Shown: positions 32,369-41,734 of the stretch, piece after piece
Numbering within the stretch: position 1 is the first letter of the stretch
How the letters are laid out: each line of letters begins with the position of its first letter
Source of the DNA: Hymenobacter norwichensis DSM 15439
GTDB lineage: Bacteria; Bacteroidota; Bacteroidia; Cytophagales; Hymenobacteraceae
Assembly: GCF_000420705.1 (NCBI RefSeq)
Contig: NZ_ATVL01000011.1
Location: 62,001 to 126,000 of the forward strand
DNA: 64,000 nt
Direction of reading: 5' to 3'
The notes under the pieces: model-generated
Told to the model about the DNA's origin: nothing
Databases searched by the model: none
The model's input: only the letters and a program-made list of their open reading frames with translations
Translations under genes and position numbers: made by a program

Positions 32369-34375
32369 CTACGCCCGGCTGGCCACGGCGGCGCGGATGT
32401 CGGCGGGTTCGTCTTTGGGAATGGCGGCCAGCAGTTGGCGGGTGTACTCGTGCTGCGGATGGGCGTAGAGGTCGGCGGCAGGGCCACTTTCCACAATCTG
32501 TCCCTGGCGCATCACCAGCAGCCGATCCGACATAAAGCGGGCCACCGACAGGTCGTGGGTGATGAAAAGGTAGGTGATGTTGAACTCGCGCTTGAGGTCG
32601 TTGAGCAGGTTGAGCACCTGCGCCTGCACCGATACATCGAGGGCCGAAACGGACTCGTCGCAGATGATGCATTTGGGTTGCAGGGCCAGGGCGCGGGCAA
32701 TGCAGATACGCTGGCGCTGGCCGCCGCTGAACTCGTGCGGGTAGCGCTGGTACTGGGCTTCGGTGAGGCCGACGGTCCGGAGTAGCTCCAGCACGCGGGC
32801 CTTCTGTTGCTGCTTGGTGCCGCCTACATTGTGCACCTGCATGGGTTCCAGGATGGCTTCACCCACGGTCATCATCGGGTTGAGGGCGGCGTAGGGGTCT
32901 TGGAAAACCATCTGAAACTCGCGGCGGCGGCGGCGCAGCTCCCCGGTGGGCAGCTTAGCTAGGTCCACGCCCTCGAACAGGATGCTGCCTGACGTGGGCT
33001 CTACCAGCCGGAGCAGCGCCCGGCCCAGCGTGGTCTTGCCGCAGCCCGACTCCCCTACCAGCCCCACCGTTTCGCCCGGATAAATGTTGAAGCTGACCCC
33101 ATCCACGGCCCGCACCACTTCGGGCTTGCGGTTGAAGAAACCCTTGCGAATTGGGAAGTGCACGTTCAGGTTTTCCACTTGCAGGATGGGAGCTTGGGAA
33201 CCTGTGAGCTTAGGTGCCTGAATGGTCGTTGCCTCCCGAAGTTGAATCGGCTCTGTATCCGCAGTAATAACCAACTCAGATGCCAACGGTGCACCTACTT
33301 CAATGGTATCAACGGCCGGCAACAACTGCCCTGATTCGCTGGCAGGAGCGTCTTCCACGCCAAAAAATGGCACTCTCGGGTGTGGAACATCCTGATGTTC
33401 CACGGGGAACGTTTTGGTAGTTTCGATTCCATTTTTAGGGGAATCAATTGCTAGTTCATTGTTTTCACTAGCAAGCAGTTGCGCTGGCACCCCATCGAGA
33501 GCAATAAAGCCTCCATCGGCCGTTTCACGCATGAAATCGGCCACTACGGGAAGTTTTTTTCGCCCTACCGATAATTTTGGGCGGCATGCCAGCAGGCCTT
33601 TGGTGTAGGGGTGCTGGGGGTTGGTAAAGATGTCGAGGACGGGCCCCTGCTCTACTACGCGGCCCCGGTACATGACCAGAATCCGGTCGGCTATTTCGGC
33701 CACCACGCCCAAGTCGTGGGTGATGAAGAGGACGGCGGTGTTGTGCTGGCGGCGGAGCTGGTCGATGAGTTGGAGCATGCGGGCCTGCACCGTTACGTCG
33801 AGGGCGGTGGTGGGCTCGTCGGCAATGAGGATGGCGGGGTTGCAGGCCATGGCCATGGCAATCATCACGCGCTGCTTCTGGCCGCCGCTGATTTCGTGCG
33901 GGTAGCTCTTGAAGATTTTCTCGGGCCGGGGCAGTTGCGCCATGGTGAATAGTTCCACAGTGCGGGCTTCGGCCTGCTTAGCGTCTAAGTTGGTGTGCAG
34001 GCGCAGTGCTTCCACTACCTGGCTGCCGCAGGTGTACACCGGGTTCAGCGAGGTCATGGGCTCCTGGAAGATCATGCTGATGTCGTTGCCGCGCACCTGT
34101 TGCAGCTCTTTGTCGGTTAGCTTCAGCAAATCCACCTCGCCCAACGCCTCGGAGTGGAAGCGGGCCTCCCCTGTTGTAATGCGGCCCGGCGGCAGCGGAA
34201 TCAGGCCCATCAAGGCCAGCGACGTCACCGATTTGCCCGAGCCCGACTCACCCACAATAGCCAGCGTTTCGCCCCGCCGCAGGTCGAACGACACGTCCGA
34301 TACGGCCCGCGTGTTACCGCGGTGACTGGCAAAGTCGATGGTCAGATTACGGACGGAGAGAATGGGTTCGGACAC
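32369..34375 (-). CDS. Fused OppD-OppF-type ABC transporter ATPase
   Basis: Dipeptide/oligopeptide importer ATPase with both nucleotide-binding domains in one chain of 668 residues. Domain 1 (about 1-280) has Walker A GESGSGKS (42-49), signature SGGQKQR and ILIADEPTTALDVTVQAR. Domain 2 (about 400-668) has GESGCGKT, signature SGGQRQR and CIICDESVSALDVSVQA. Between them is a linker of roughly 120 residues with unusual composition, whose DNA contains a degenerate parS-like site at 33396-33411. The permease and binding-protein genes are not in this window, so the ATPase is an orphan here. OppD/F is a better fit than other families because of the QYQRYPHEFSGG and CRPKLSVGRKKLP segments. Confidence 0.92.
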   Translation of the reverse strand: MSEPILSVRNLTIDFASHRGNTRAVSDVSFDLRRGETLAIVGESGSGKSVTSLALMGLIPLPPGRITTGEARFHSEALGEVDLLKLTDKELQQVRGNDISMIFQEPMTSLNPVYTCGSQVVEALRLHTNLDAKQAEARTVELFTMAQLPRPEKIFKSYPHEISGGQKQRVMIAMAMACNPAILIADEPTTALDVTVQARMLQLIDQLRRQHNTAVLFITHDLGVVAEIADRILVMYRGRVVEQGPVLDIFTNPQHPYTKGLLACRPKLSVGRKKLPVVADFMRETADGGFIALDGVPAQLLASENNELAIDSPKNGIETTKTFPVEHQDVPHPRVPFFGVEDAPASESGQLLPAVDTIEVGAPLASELVITADTEPIQLREATTIQAPKLTGSQAPILQVENLNVHFPIRKGFFNRKPEVVRAVDGVSFNIYPGETVGLVGESGCGKTTLGRALLRLVEPTSGSILFEGVDLAKLPTGELRRRRREFQMVFQDPYAALNPMMTVGEAILEPMQVHNVGGTKQQQKARVLELLRTVGLTEAQYQRYPHEFSGGQRQRICIARALALQPKCIICDESVSALDVSVQAQVLNLLNDLKREFNITYLFITHDLSVARFMSDRLLVMRQGQIVESGPAADLYAHPQHEYTRQLLAAIPKDEPADIRAAVASRA

Positions 34376-34439
34376 AGTAGAAGGCGTTAATCACGTATAG
34401 GCGGCATCAGTAAAGATACAGCAAGTACCCGCAGATGCC

Positions 34440-34537
34440 GAGACGCTAACCTTGGCGTCTCGTTGTTGCTGAGATTGGTCGCTATGGTGCCGCTCTAGGT
34501 GAATCGTTCCGATGGGAGACGCCAAGTATCACGTCTC
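34440..34537. repeat. Inverted-repeat pair, GAGACG...CGTCTC family
   Basis: Left arm 34440-34461 (gagacgctaaccttggcgtc...) and right arm 34516-34537 match at 18 of 22 positions as reverse complements, and each arm is itself bracketed by gagacg and cgtctc. It lies between the oppDF and lspA genes. This looks like a paired REP-type element. Confidence 0.7.
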
Positions 34538-34555
34538 TACAGCATTAATCTACAT

Positions 34556-34592
34556 AAAAACGGCCCGCTGGACTATTCCAGCGGGCCGTTTT
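34556..34592 (-). terminator. Rho-independent terminator after lspA
   Basis: Perfect stem (aaaacggcccgctgga / tccagcgggccgtttt) with 4-base loop and a T-run on the minus strand, 20 bases beyond the lspA stop. Confidence 0.9.
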
Positions 34593-34612
34593 AGGCTTCT
34601 AAAATCTATTGT

Positions 34613-35278
34613 TTACACTACCTCCCGAGCTTCCGCGTCGCGGCGGGACTGGGCAGCTTCGGTGTCTTCGGCGGCTAGGGGCTTGGCTTCCTCGTACTGA
34701 TGCCCATAGAAACGGGTTTGGTTGAGCAGGATGAGCGCCACGCCGATGAAGATAGACGAGTCAGCAATGTTGAAAATGGGGAAGTCAGGAATGACCTTGC
34801 CCCCCACCAGCGGCCAAGACGACGGGAAGAAACCGTCGGGAAAATCTACAAACAGCATATCAATCACCTGCCCGTGCAGCCAAGGCGTAGGCGCACCGTA
34901 CACCGTGAGTGCCGGGCCGTATACCACACCATAGAAGATGGAATCGACCAAGTTGCCGATGGCGCCACCCAAAATGAGGGCAATGCACACCAGTAGTCCG
35001 GCCGGGGCACGGTGCTTCCACAGCCGATAGATGTAGTAAGTGATGCCACTCACAGCTATCAACCGGAACACCGTCAGCACAATCTTACCGTACGGCGGCG
35101 GCAGCTCGAAGCCAAAAGCCATGCCCGGATTGGTGGTGTAGTGCAGCTTAAACCAGTCACCAAACACGGGAACTTCGCCCCCCATGCCGGGCTGCATATA
35201 GTGGTGCACGGCCCACTTCGAGAGCTGATCAATGAGGATGACCAGCAGCGCCACCAGGTAATATTTCCAGTATTTCAT
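34613..35278 (-). CDS. lspA: Lipoprotein signal peptidase LspA
   Basis: Signal peptidase II, an aspartyl protease of the inner membrane that cuts prolipoproteins. Protein of 221 residues with four helices. Catalytic aspartates are in GGAIGNLVDSIFYG and FNIADSSIFIGVALILL. The longer loop VIDMLFVDFPDGFFPSSWPLVGG between them is common in Bacteroidota LspA. The start MKYWKYYLVALLVILIDQLSKW is the normal N-terminus; a longer frame of 28 codons is not. The C-terminal tail is acidic and hydrophilic (AEDTEAAQSRRDAEAREVV). ileS lies next upstream, as in many bacteria. Confidence 0.95.
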   Translation of the reverse strand: MKYWKYYLVALLVILIDQLSKWAVHHYMQPGMGGEVPVFGDWFKLHYTTNPGMAFGFELPPPYGKIVLTVFRLIAVSGITYYIYRLWKHRAPAGLLVCIALILGGAIGNLVDSIFYGVVYGPALTVYGAPTPWLHGQVIDMLFVDFPDGFFPSSWPLVGGKVIPDFPIFNIADSSIFIGVALILLNQTRFYGHQYEEAKPLAAEDTEAAQSRRDAEAREVV

Positions 35279-35318
35279 TTCGTAAAGCTGAGAGGTGAGA
35301 AGCGAGAAGTGGGCTGTA

Positions 35319-35337
35319 GCCTGACATGCTGTCAGGC
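35319..35337. other. 8-bp perfect hairpin upstream of lspA
   Basis: gcctgaca and tgtcaggc separated by 3 bases, between the ileS stop and lspA start. Could form a transcript hairpin; no T-run follows, so role is open. Confidence 0.3.
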
Positions 35338-35538
35338 CGGGGCTTCCCTCCTCTCCTAGCACAAAGTGACGCAGAATTTTGGACTTCGCTGCCCAAGGGT
35401 CCTACCTTTCTTCTGTGCCGTTGGTATTTATTTCGAGCGGGCTTTGTGCTGTTTTGAGCTGATTTTGCGGGGTTGCAATACACTTTGTGCGCCGGTATGC
35501 CAACCGCCGTTTTCAAGGCGGCGGTTGGCACCTGAGTG

Positions 35539-38500
35539 TTAGCCGTTTGCGACTTCCAGCTGCACGGGCACGTTGTACTCATCAAATTCCAGCACCGAAC
35601 CGCCGCTGATTTCGGGTGCGAAATCCAGGGCCAGGGCTTGCACTTCCTCGCGGATGTAGCTACCAAACGACTGCACGGCGGCTTCCAGCTCAGGCTGCAC
35701 GCCCAGCGTTACCCGGATTTTGTCCTGCACTTCCAGGCCGCTGTCTTTGCGCAGGTTCTGGAGGCGGTTTACCAGTTCGCGGGCCACACCTTCCTGGCGC
35801 AGCTCGTCGGTCAGGGTCACGTCGAGAGCTACGGTGAGGGGGCCGTCGGTGGCTACCAGCCAGCCGGGCAAATCCTGGGTGCGGATTTCCACGTCGTCGG
35901 GAGCCAGGGTGTAGGCTTCCCCTTCGATTTCCACGGCCAGCTGACCGGTCTTTTCGAGGGTGCTGATTTCCTCAGCACTCATCTGCTGGATGCGGGCACC
36001 CACGGCTTTCAGCTTGGCACCGTATTGCTGGCCCAGGCGCTTGAAGTTGGGCTTCACTGACTTCACCAGCACCCCGCTGGTATCGTCGAGGAACTCCACA
36101 TGCTTCACGTTCACCTCGGCGCAAATCAGGTCTTCTACCAGCCCTACTTGCTCCCGTGTGGTGTCGTTGAACACCGGCACCAGGATGCGCTGCAACGGCT
36201 GGCGCACCTTCAGCACCGACTTCTTGCGCATGGAGTGCGTGAGCGAAGAAATGCGCTGAGCCAGTTCCATCCGCTCTTCCAGGGCCTTGTCGATGCGGGT
36301 TTGGTCGGCTTCTACGAGCAGCGTGAGGTGCACCGATTCGGGGGCCAGGGGCGTGTTCTTAGCTACAGCTTCTTCGCGCATGCCGCCCGTCATGTTTTGG
36401 TAGAGCCACTCGCCAAAGAAGGGCGCAATCGGAGCCATGAGCTGCGCTACTACCACGAGGCATTCCTGCAAGGTTTCGTAGGCTGCCTTTTTATCGGCGG
36501 TCAGCTCACCCTTCCAGAAACGACGACGTGAGAGACGGACGTGCCAGTTGGAAAGCTGGTCGGTCACGAAATCCTGGATGGCTCGGGCAGCCTTGGTAGG
36601 GTCGTAGCCGTCGTAATAGCCGCGCACTTCCACAATCAGCGACTGGAGCTTGCTCAGAATCCAGCGGTCCAGCTCGCTCAGTTCGGCGTACGGCACCCGG
36701 TCGAATTCGCGGGCCTGGAAGCCATCAAGGTTGGCGTAGAGGGCGTAGAACGAGTAGGTGTTGAAGAGCGTGCCGAAGAAGCGGCGCTGCACTTCCGTGA
36801 TGCCGTTCAGGTCGAACTTGAGGTTGTCCCAAGGCTGGGCGTTGGCAATCATGTACCAGCGCGTAGCGTCGGGGCCGAACTGGGTGATGGTCGTGAACGG
36901 GTCGATGGCGTTGCCGAGGCGCTTGCTCATCTTGTTGCCGTTCTTGTCCAGCACCAAGCCGTTGGCCATTACGTTTTTGTAGGCCACCGAGTCTTCCAAC
37001 ATCACCGCCAGGGCGTGTAGCGTGAAGAACCAACCGCGGGTTTGGTCCACGCCTTCGGCAATGAAATCAGCGGGGAAATTCTTCTCGAACTGCGCCTTGT
37101 TTTCAAGCGGGTAGTGCCACTGCGCGTAGGGCATAGCTCCGCTGTCGAACCACACGTCGATGAGGTCGGTTTCGCGGTACATGGGCTGGCCGCTGGTGCT
37201 TACCAGAAATACATCGTCCACGTAGGGGCGGTGCAAATCCTTCATTTCGCCGGTGGCAATGGGGTTGTGCGTCATCACCTCGGCCGCTACGGCCTTGTCG
37301 ATTTCGGCGCTCAGCTCGGCAATGCTACCGATGCAGATTTCCTCGGTGCCATCCTGCGTGCGCCAGATGGGCAAGGGCGTGCCCCAGTAGCGTGAGCGGC
37401 TCAGGTTCCAGTCCACCAGGTTTTCCAGCCAGTTGCCGAAGCGCCCAGTGCCGGTGCTGGCAGGCTGCCAGTTGATGGTTTTATTGAGCTCGATGAGCCG
37501 ATCTTTCACCGCCGTGGTCTTGATAAACCAGGAGTCCAGCGGGTAGTAGAGCACGGGCTTATCGGTGCGCCAGCAGTGCGGGTAGGTGTGCTCGTACTTC
37601 TCCACTTTGAAGGCCGTGCCGTCGCCTTTCATGCGGATGGCAATGCTTTCGTCGAGGGTTTTGTAGTCGGCGCCGCTTTGGTCGTGCCCGTCGTAGTTCT
37701 TCACCCAGCGGCCACCAAACTCGCCCATTTCGGCTACATAACGGCCGGTCCGGTCCACTACAGGTACTTTCTTGTTAGGATCATCCTTATCGGGCACAAG
37801 CAGCGCAGGTACGTTAGCCAGTTGAGCGGCCTTGAAGTCGTCGGCGCCGAAGGTGGGCGAGATGTGCACAATGCCGGTACCGTCTTCGGTGGTCACGAAG
37901 TCGCCGGAAATTACGCGGAAGGCGCGCTCCTCCCCTTCAAAAGCCGGGAAGCCTTTGTCTTGACCGAACAGCCGCTCGTAGTTGATGCCGACGAGGTCAG
38001 ACCCTTTAAAGGAATTTTCGATGCGCCACGGCAGCACTTTGTCGCCGGCTTTAAAGTCTTCCAGCGAGGCATCTTTCCCCTTCTCGGTAAAGTACTTGCC
38101 AACCAACGCCTCGGCCAATACCACCCGAACGGGCGCGTAGGTGTAGGGGTTGAAGGTGCGTACCAGCACGTAGCTGATGTTCTTGCCCACGGCCAAACCC
38201 GTGTTGGCCGGCAACGTCCAAGGCGTAGTCGTCCAGGCCAGGATGTACAGCGGGGCATCATCACCGGCGGCAAACAGCTTCTCGGATTTCTCGTCTTGCT
38301 TCACCTTGAACTGGGCCACGATGGTCGTGTCCTTTACGTCCTTGTAGGTGCCGGGCTGGTTCAGCTCGTGCGACGACAGACCGGTGCCGGCGGCCGGGGA
38401 GTAAGGCTGGATGGTGTAGCCTTTGTAGAGGTAGCCTTTGTCGTAGAGCTTCTTGAGCAGGGCCCAGCAGCTCTCGATGTACTCGGGCTCGAAGGTGATG

Positions 38501-38946
38501 TAGGGGTCGTCGAGGTCCACCCAATAGCCCATTTTCTCGGTGAGGTCGTCCCACTGGGCCTTGAAGCGCATCACGGTTTCGCGGCAGCGCTGGTTGTATT
38601 CCTCGATGCTGATTTTCTTGCCGATATCCTCCTTGGTGATACCCAGCTCCTTCTCCACTTGCAGCTCGATGGGCAGGCCGTGGGTGTCCCAGCCGCCCTT
38701 GCGGTTCACTTGCTTGCCTAGCAAGGTCTGGTAGCGGCAGAAGATGTCCTTCACCGTCCGGGCCATGACGTGGTGGATACCGGGGGCACCATTGGCCGAC
38801 GGTGGGCCTTCATAAAACACGAACGTGGGCTGCCCTTCGCGGGAACTCACGCTCTTCTCAAAGATGCCGTTCTGCTTCCACCACGCCAAGATATCGGTAC
38901 CGACCTGGCCGTAGTTGAGCGGTTGCTTGTATTCGGGGTAGTTCAT
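35539..38946 (-). CDS. ileS: Isoleucyl-tRNA synthetase
   Basis: Class Ia aminoacyl-tRNA synthetase of 1135 residues. The HIGH motif appears as GPPSANGAPGIHH (GIHH at residues 56-59) and the KMSKS loop as KMSKR (672-676). Between them is the editing (CP1) domain (TTTPWTLPANTGLAVG, DGTGIVHISPTFGADDF), followed by the anticodon-binding region. Length corresponds to the longer eukaryote-like/type 2 IleRS; the missing C-terminal Cys-rich zinc site also fits that type. Start MNYPEYKQPLNYGQVG matches relatives. Next downstream is lspA. Confidence 0.97.
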   Translation of the reverse strand: MNYPEYKQPLNYGQVGTDILAWWKQNGIFEKSVSSREGQPTFVFYEGPPSANGAPGIHHVMARTVKDIFCRYQTLLGKQVNRKGGWDTHGLPIELQVEKELGITKEDIGKKISIEEYNQRCRETVMRFKAQWDDLTEKMGYWVDLDDPYITFEPEYIESCWALLKKLYDKGYLYKGYTIQPYSPAAGTGLSSHELNQPGTYKDVKDTTIVAQFKVKQDEKSEKLFAAGDDAPLYILAWTTTPWTLPANTGLAVGKNISYVLVRTFNPYTYAPVRVVLAEALVGKYFTEKGKDASLEDFKAGDKVLPWRIENSFKGSDLVGINYERLFGQDKGFPAFEGEERAFRVISGDFVTTEDGTGIVHISPTFGADDFKAAQLANVPALLVPDKDDPNKKVPVVDRTGRYVAEMGEFGGRWVKNYDGHDQSGADYKTLDESIAIRMKGDGTAFKVEKYEHTYPHCWRTDKPVLYYPLDSWFIKTTAVKDRLIELNKTINWQPASTGTGRFGNWLENLVDWNLSRSRYWGTPLPIWRTQDGTEEICIGSIAELSAEIDKAVAAEVMTHNPIATGEMKDLHRPYVDDVFLVSTSGQPMYRETDLIDVWFDSGAMPYAQWHYPLENKAQFEKNFPADFIAEGVDQTRGWFFTLHALAVMLEDSVAYKNVMANGLVLDKNGNKMSKRLGNAIDPFTTITQFGPDATRWYMIANAQPWDNLKFDLNGITEVQRRFFGTLFNTYSFYALYANLDGFQAREFDRVPYAELSELDRWILSKLQSLIVEVRGYYDGYDPTKAARAIQDFVTDQLSNWHVRLSRRRFWKGELTADKKAAYETLQECLVVVAQLMAPIAPFFGEWLYQNMTGGMREEAVAKNTPLAPESVHLTLLVEADQTRIDKALEERMELAQRISSLTHSMRKKSVLKVRQPLQRILVPVFNDTTREQVGLVEDLICAEVNVKHVEFLDDTSGVLVKSVKPNFKRLGQQYGAKLKAVGARIQQMSAEEISTLEKTGQLAVEIEGEAYTLAPDDVEIRTQDLPGWLVATDGPLTVALDVTLTDELRQEGVARELVNRLQNLRKDSGLEVQDKIRVTLGVQPELEAAVQSFGSYIREEVQALALDFAPEISGGSVLEFDEYNVPVQLEVANG

Positions 38947-38967
38947 TGTTGGGAAAGTCGTTGTATC

Positions 38968-39081
38968 AGAACGTCATGCTTGATCTGGCGTCCACTTGCC
39001 GAAGCATCTCGCGTGCTGATGTTAAGTTGGTAATCCTGTGTCAGCAAGCGCGATACTTCGCTACGCTCAGCATGACGTTCT
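38968..39081. repeat. Cloverleaf-like inverted repeat, AACGTCAT family
   Basis: Outer arms agaacgtcatgct and agcatgacgttct (13 of 13) enclose inner arms gaagcatctcgcgtgctga (39001-39019) and tcagcaagcgcgatacttc (39041-39059), matching at 16 of 19. It lies between ileS and the RND exporter gene. The outer word gaacgtcat/atgacgttc is shared with 15841-15884. Confidence 0.85.
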
Positions 39082-39087
39082 TTTATG

Positions 39088-41526
39088 TTAACCGTTCAGT
39101 TTAGGCTGCACCTGCATCCGGTTCAGATTCAGCTCGAAATCGTCGTCTTCCTCGTGGTATTCGTCGTCATAGTGGCGAATGGAGGACTGGTCGATGGTTT
39201 CGTCTTTACCGTGCTCGAAGGTAACCAGCAACGCAGGCAGCAGAATCAGGTTCGAGAAGTTGGTAATCAGCAAGCTGGCCGACATCAGGAGCCCTAGCGC
39301 TTTAGTGCCGCCAAACTCTGAGAAGGCAAACACCGAAAAGCCTAGAAACAGCACAATGCTGGTGTAGATCATGCTGGTACCGGCTTCCGACAGCGTGGTG
39401 CTGATGGCGGCTTGTACCCGTTGGCCGTTGATGGCCATTTCCTGCCGGAACTTGGCAATCAGGTGGATGCTATTGTCGCCATCAATACCCAGCGCAATGC
39501 TAAAAATGAGGGCCGTGCTAGGCTTAAGCGGGATACCGAAGTAGCCCATAATACCGCCCGTGAGCAGCAGCGTGAAGAAGTTGGGTAGCAGCGTGAAAAA
39601 CACCGCCCGGATGCTGCGGAACAGAATGAGCACCACCAGGCCCACCAGCCCGAAGGCAATCAGCAGGCTTTCTTTGAGCATACCAATCAGGTATTCGTTG
39701 CCTTTGGTGAACAGGATGGTGGTGCCAGTTAGCTTCACATCCATGCCCGTACCGTTGAAAATCTGCTTGATTTCGGGCTGGATTTTCTTGGCCAGCAGGG
39801 TATCCAAGTTGTGGGAGCCGATGTCGGCAATCTTCAAAGAAATACGGGCCCGTTGGCCGGTAGAATCAGTGAAGGACCGAAGCAGCTTCTGCATCATCTC
39901 GCCGTTGCCCCCGTTGTTGGCCGACTGGGAGCGGGCTAGGTAGCTGAGCACGTAGTTTTTCTCGGAATTGTCGGGCAGGCGATAATACTCGGGGTTGCCG
40001 TTGTAGAAGGCCTGGGTGCTGGCTTTCAAGGCCGTGACAATACTAACGGGCGTGGTGAGTTCGGGCTGGGTGCGCAGGAACTTCTCAAGCCGGTCAATCT
40101 TCTCCAGGTTTTTCAGCTTCAGAATGCCTTTGGGCTTGCCGGTATCTACCACCATTTCCAGCGGCATCACCCCATTAAAGTGCTGCTCGAAGAACTTGAG
40201 GTCGGAATTCACCGACGAATCCTTGGGCAAATCGTCCACCATGTACGACACCGACTGCACCTTGCTCACCCCGAACGAGGCCAGCACAATCAGCACGCCG
40301 GCCGTGATGTACACTGTCTGGCGGCGCTCCAATACTAGGTAGTCAAAGAACTCCAACAGCTTGGTAAGCGGCTTGGCTTCGAGGTGTTGCAGTTGATTAG
40401 CCGTGGGCGGCGGCAGGTAGGTGAACACAATCGGCATCAAAATAAACGACATGGCAAACGCCACGAAGATGTTGATGGTGGCCACCGCCCCGAACTGGAA
40501 CAGAATGGCAATGTTGGTGAAGCAGAACACCACGAAGCCAATGGCCGTGGTGGTGTTGTTCATCAACGTCACGAGGCCGATTTTGCGCACCACCCGCGCC
40601 ATTGCCAGCACCTGGTTGCCGGATTTGCGGTAGTCGTAGTGGTAGCGGCTGAGCAGATAGGTGCAGTTCGGGATGCCGATTACAATGATAATGCTCGGAA
40701 TCAGGCCGGTGAGCAGGTTGATTTTGTAGCCCATGAGTACCATCGTACCCAGGCACCACACCACCACCACCAGCACAATCAGCAACGGAAACACCACCGC
40801 CGACCACGTGCGGAAGAACATGTACAGCGTGACGGCCATCATCAGCACCGTGAGGCCCACGAAGAGCTTCATTTCGGCAGCTACTTTGGTGGTCATGGTG
40901 GCGCGCACGTAGGGCAGGCCGGCGTAGTGCATTTTGATGCCGGTTTTCGTCTGGAACCGGTCGGCGTGGCCCAGGATTTCCTGCATCACCCCTTCCCGCT
41001 TGCTGGAGTTCAGAAACTTGGGGTCCATGGTGAGGGCCAGCAGCGTGGCACCAGTGGTGGGGCTAATGAGCTGGCCTTTGTAGAACTCCTGCGCATTCAC
41101 CACCCGCATCAGCGAATCAAGTTCCACCTGGCTTTGGGGCGCGCGGCGGAAGATGGGCAGCGCCCGGAAGGTGCTGGTGGCGGTGTCTTTTTCCAGCTTG
41201 GGTAGGCGCGTTACACTCAGCACCCCACTCACGCCTTCCACCTTGCTCAGAGTGTCGGTGAGGGCGCGTAGTTCGTTGAAGTTACCCAGCTTGTACACGC
41301 TGCTATCCTGCATGCCCAGCACGAGCACGTTGCCGTCTTCGCCGAAGGTGCGCTTGAACTGCTGGAAATACACCATGTCCGGGTCGTCGGGGCTGACCAC
41401 CTGGGCAAAGTCGTAGGTCATTTCCACTTTGCGTGCTTGCCAGCCCATGAACACCGTCAGGGCGGCCAGCAGCAGAATCAGAATCCGCCGGTTCTTGATG
41501 ACGAATAGGGCTAGTTTGCTCCACAT
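39088..41526 (-). CDS. RND-superfamily (MMPL-type) exporter
   Basis: Large inner-membrane transporter of 812 residues in two repeats, each with several transmembrane helices and a large periplasmic loop. Typical stretches: VEMTYDFAQVVSPDDPDMVYFQQFKRTFG, YAGLPYVRATMTTKVAAEMKLFVGLTVLMMAVTLYMFF, FGVSKVQSV and FSIALGIDGDNSIHLIAKFRQEM, where the GIDGDNS patch is the TM4-like proton-relay equivalent. MMPL/HpnN-like proteins move lipids or hopanoids. Substrate is not clear. The C-terminus is acidic (YDDEYHEEDDDFELN). Confidence 0.88.
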   Translation of the reverse strand: MWSKLALFVIKNRRILILLLAALTVFMGWQARKVEMTYDFAQVVSPDDPDMVYFQQFKRTFGEDGNVLVLGMQDSSVYKLGNFNELRALTDTLSKVEGVSGVLSVTRLPKLEKDTATSTFRALPIFRRAPQSQVELDSLMRVVNAQEFYKGQLISPTTGATLLALTMDPKFLNSSKREGVMQEILGHADRFQTKTGIKMHYAGLPYVRATMTTKVAAEMKLFVGLTVLMMAVTLYMFFRTWSAVVFPLLIVLVVVVWCLGTMVLMGYKINLLTGLIPSIIIVIGIPNCTYLLSRYHYDYRKSGNQVLAMARVVRKIGLVTLMNNTTTAIGFVVFCFTNIAILFQFGAVATINIFVAFAMSFILMPIVFTYLPPPTANQLQHLEAKPLTKLLEFFDYLVLERRQTVYITAGVLIVLASFGVSKVQSVSYMVDDLPKDSSVNSDLKFFEQHFNGVMPLEMVVDTGKPKGILKLKNLEKIDRLEKFLRTQPELTTPVSIVTALKASTQAFYNGNPEYYRLPDNSEKNYVLSYLARSQSANNGGNGEMMQKLLRSFTDSTGQRARISLKIADIGSHNLDTLLAKKIQPEIKQIFNGTGMDVKLTGTTILFTKGNEYLIGMLKESLLIAFGLVGLVVLILFRSIRAVFFTLLPNFFTLLLTGGIMGYFGIPLKPSTALIFSIALGIDGDNSIHLIAKFRQEMAINGQRVQAAISTTLSEAGTSMIYTSIVLFLGFSVFAFSEFGGTKALGLLMSASLLITNFSNLILLPALLVTFEHGKDETIDQSSIRHYDDEYHEEDDDFELNLNRMQVQPKLNG

Positions 41527-41543
41527 AGGCTGCTAAAATGCAG

Positions 41544-41551
41544 CAAAGGTA
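41544..41551 (-). promoter_or_regulatory. Putative -7 element TACCTTTG for the RND exporter
   Basis: Minus-strand TACCTTTG matches TAnnTTTG 18 bases upstream of the ATG. No TTG at -33. Confidence 0.45.
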
Positions 41552-41734
41552 CGCAACCCGCCGCAGCTTGGCGGACTCCTTTCCTTGGCAAATTGGCGGG
41601 CGCACTACGCTTGAGGTCAGATAGTTTGCTGGAACTGGAAATTAATTTGCGTTTGAAAGCAACTTTTTGACACTATAAAATCGTAAGACACGTTATTTCA
41701 GCACATTGCAAATGCATTGCATTGCATTTTGCTG

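Noticed and set aside
37576..38721. 381-codon plus-strand frame opposite ileS
   Set aside because: Antisense shadow of ileS, with no family features.
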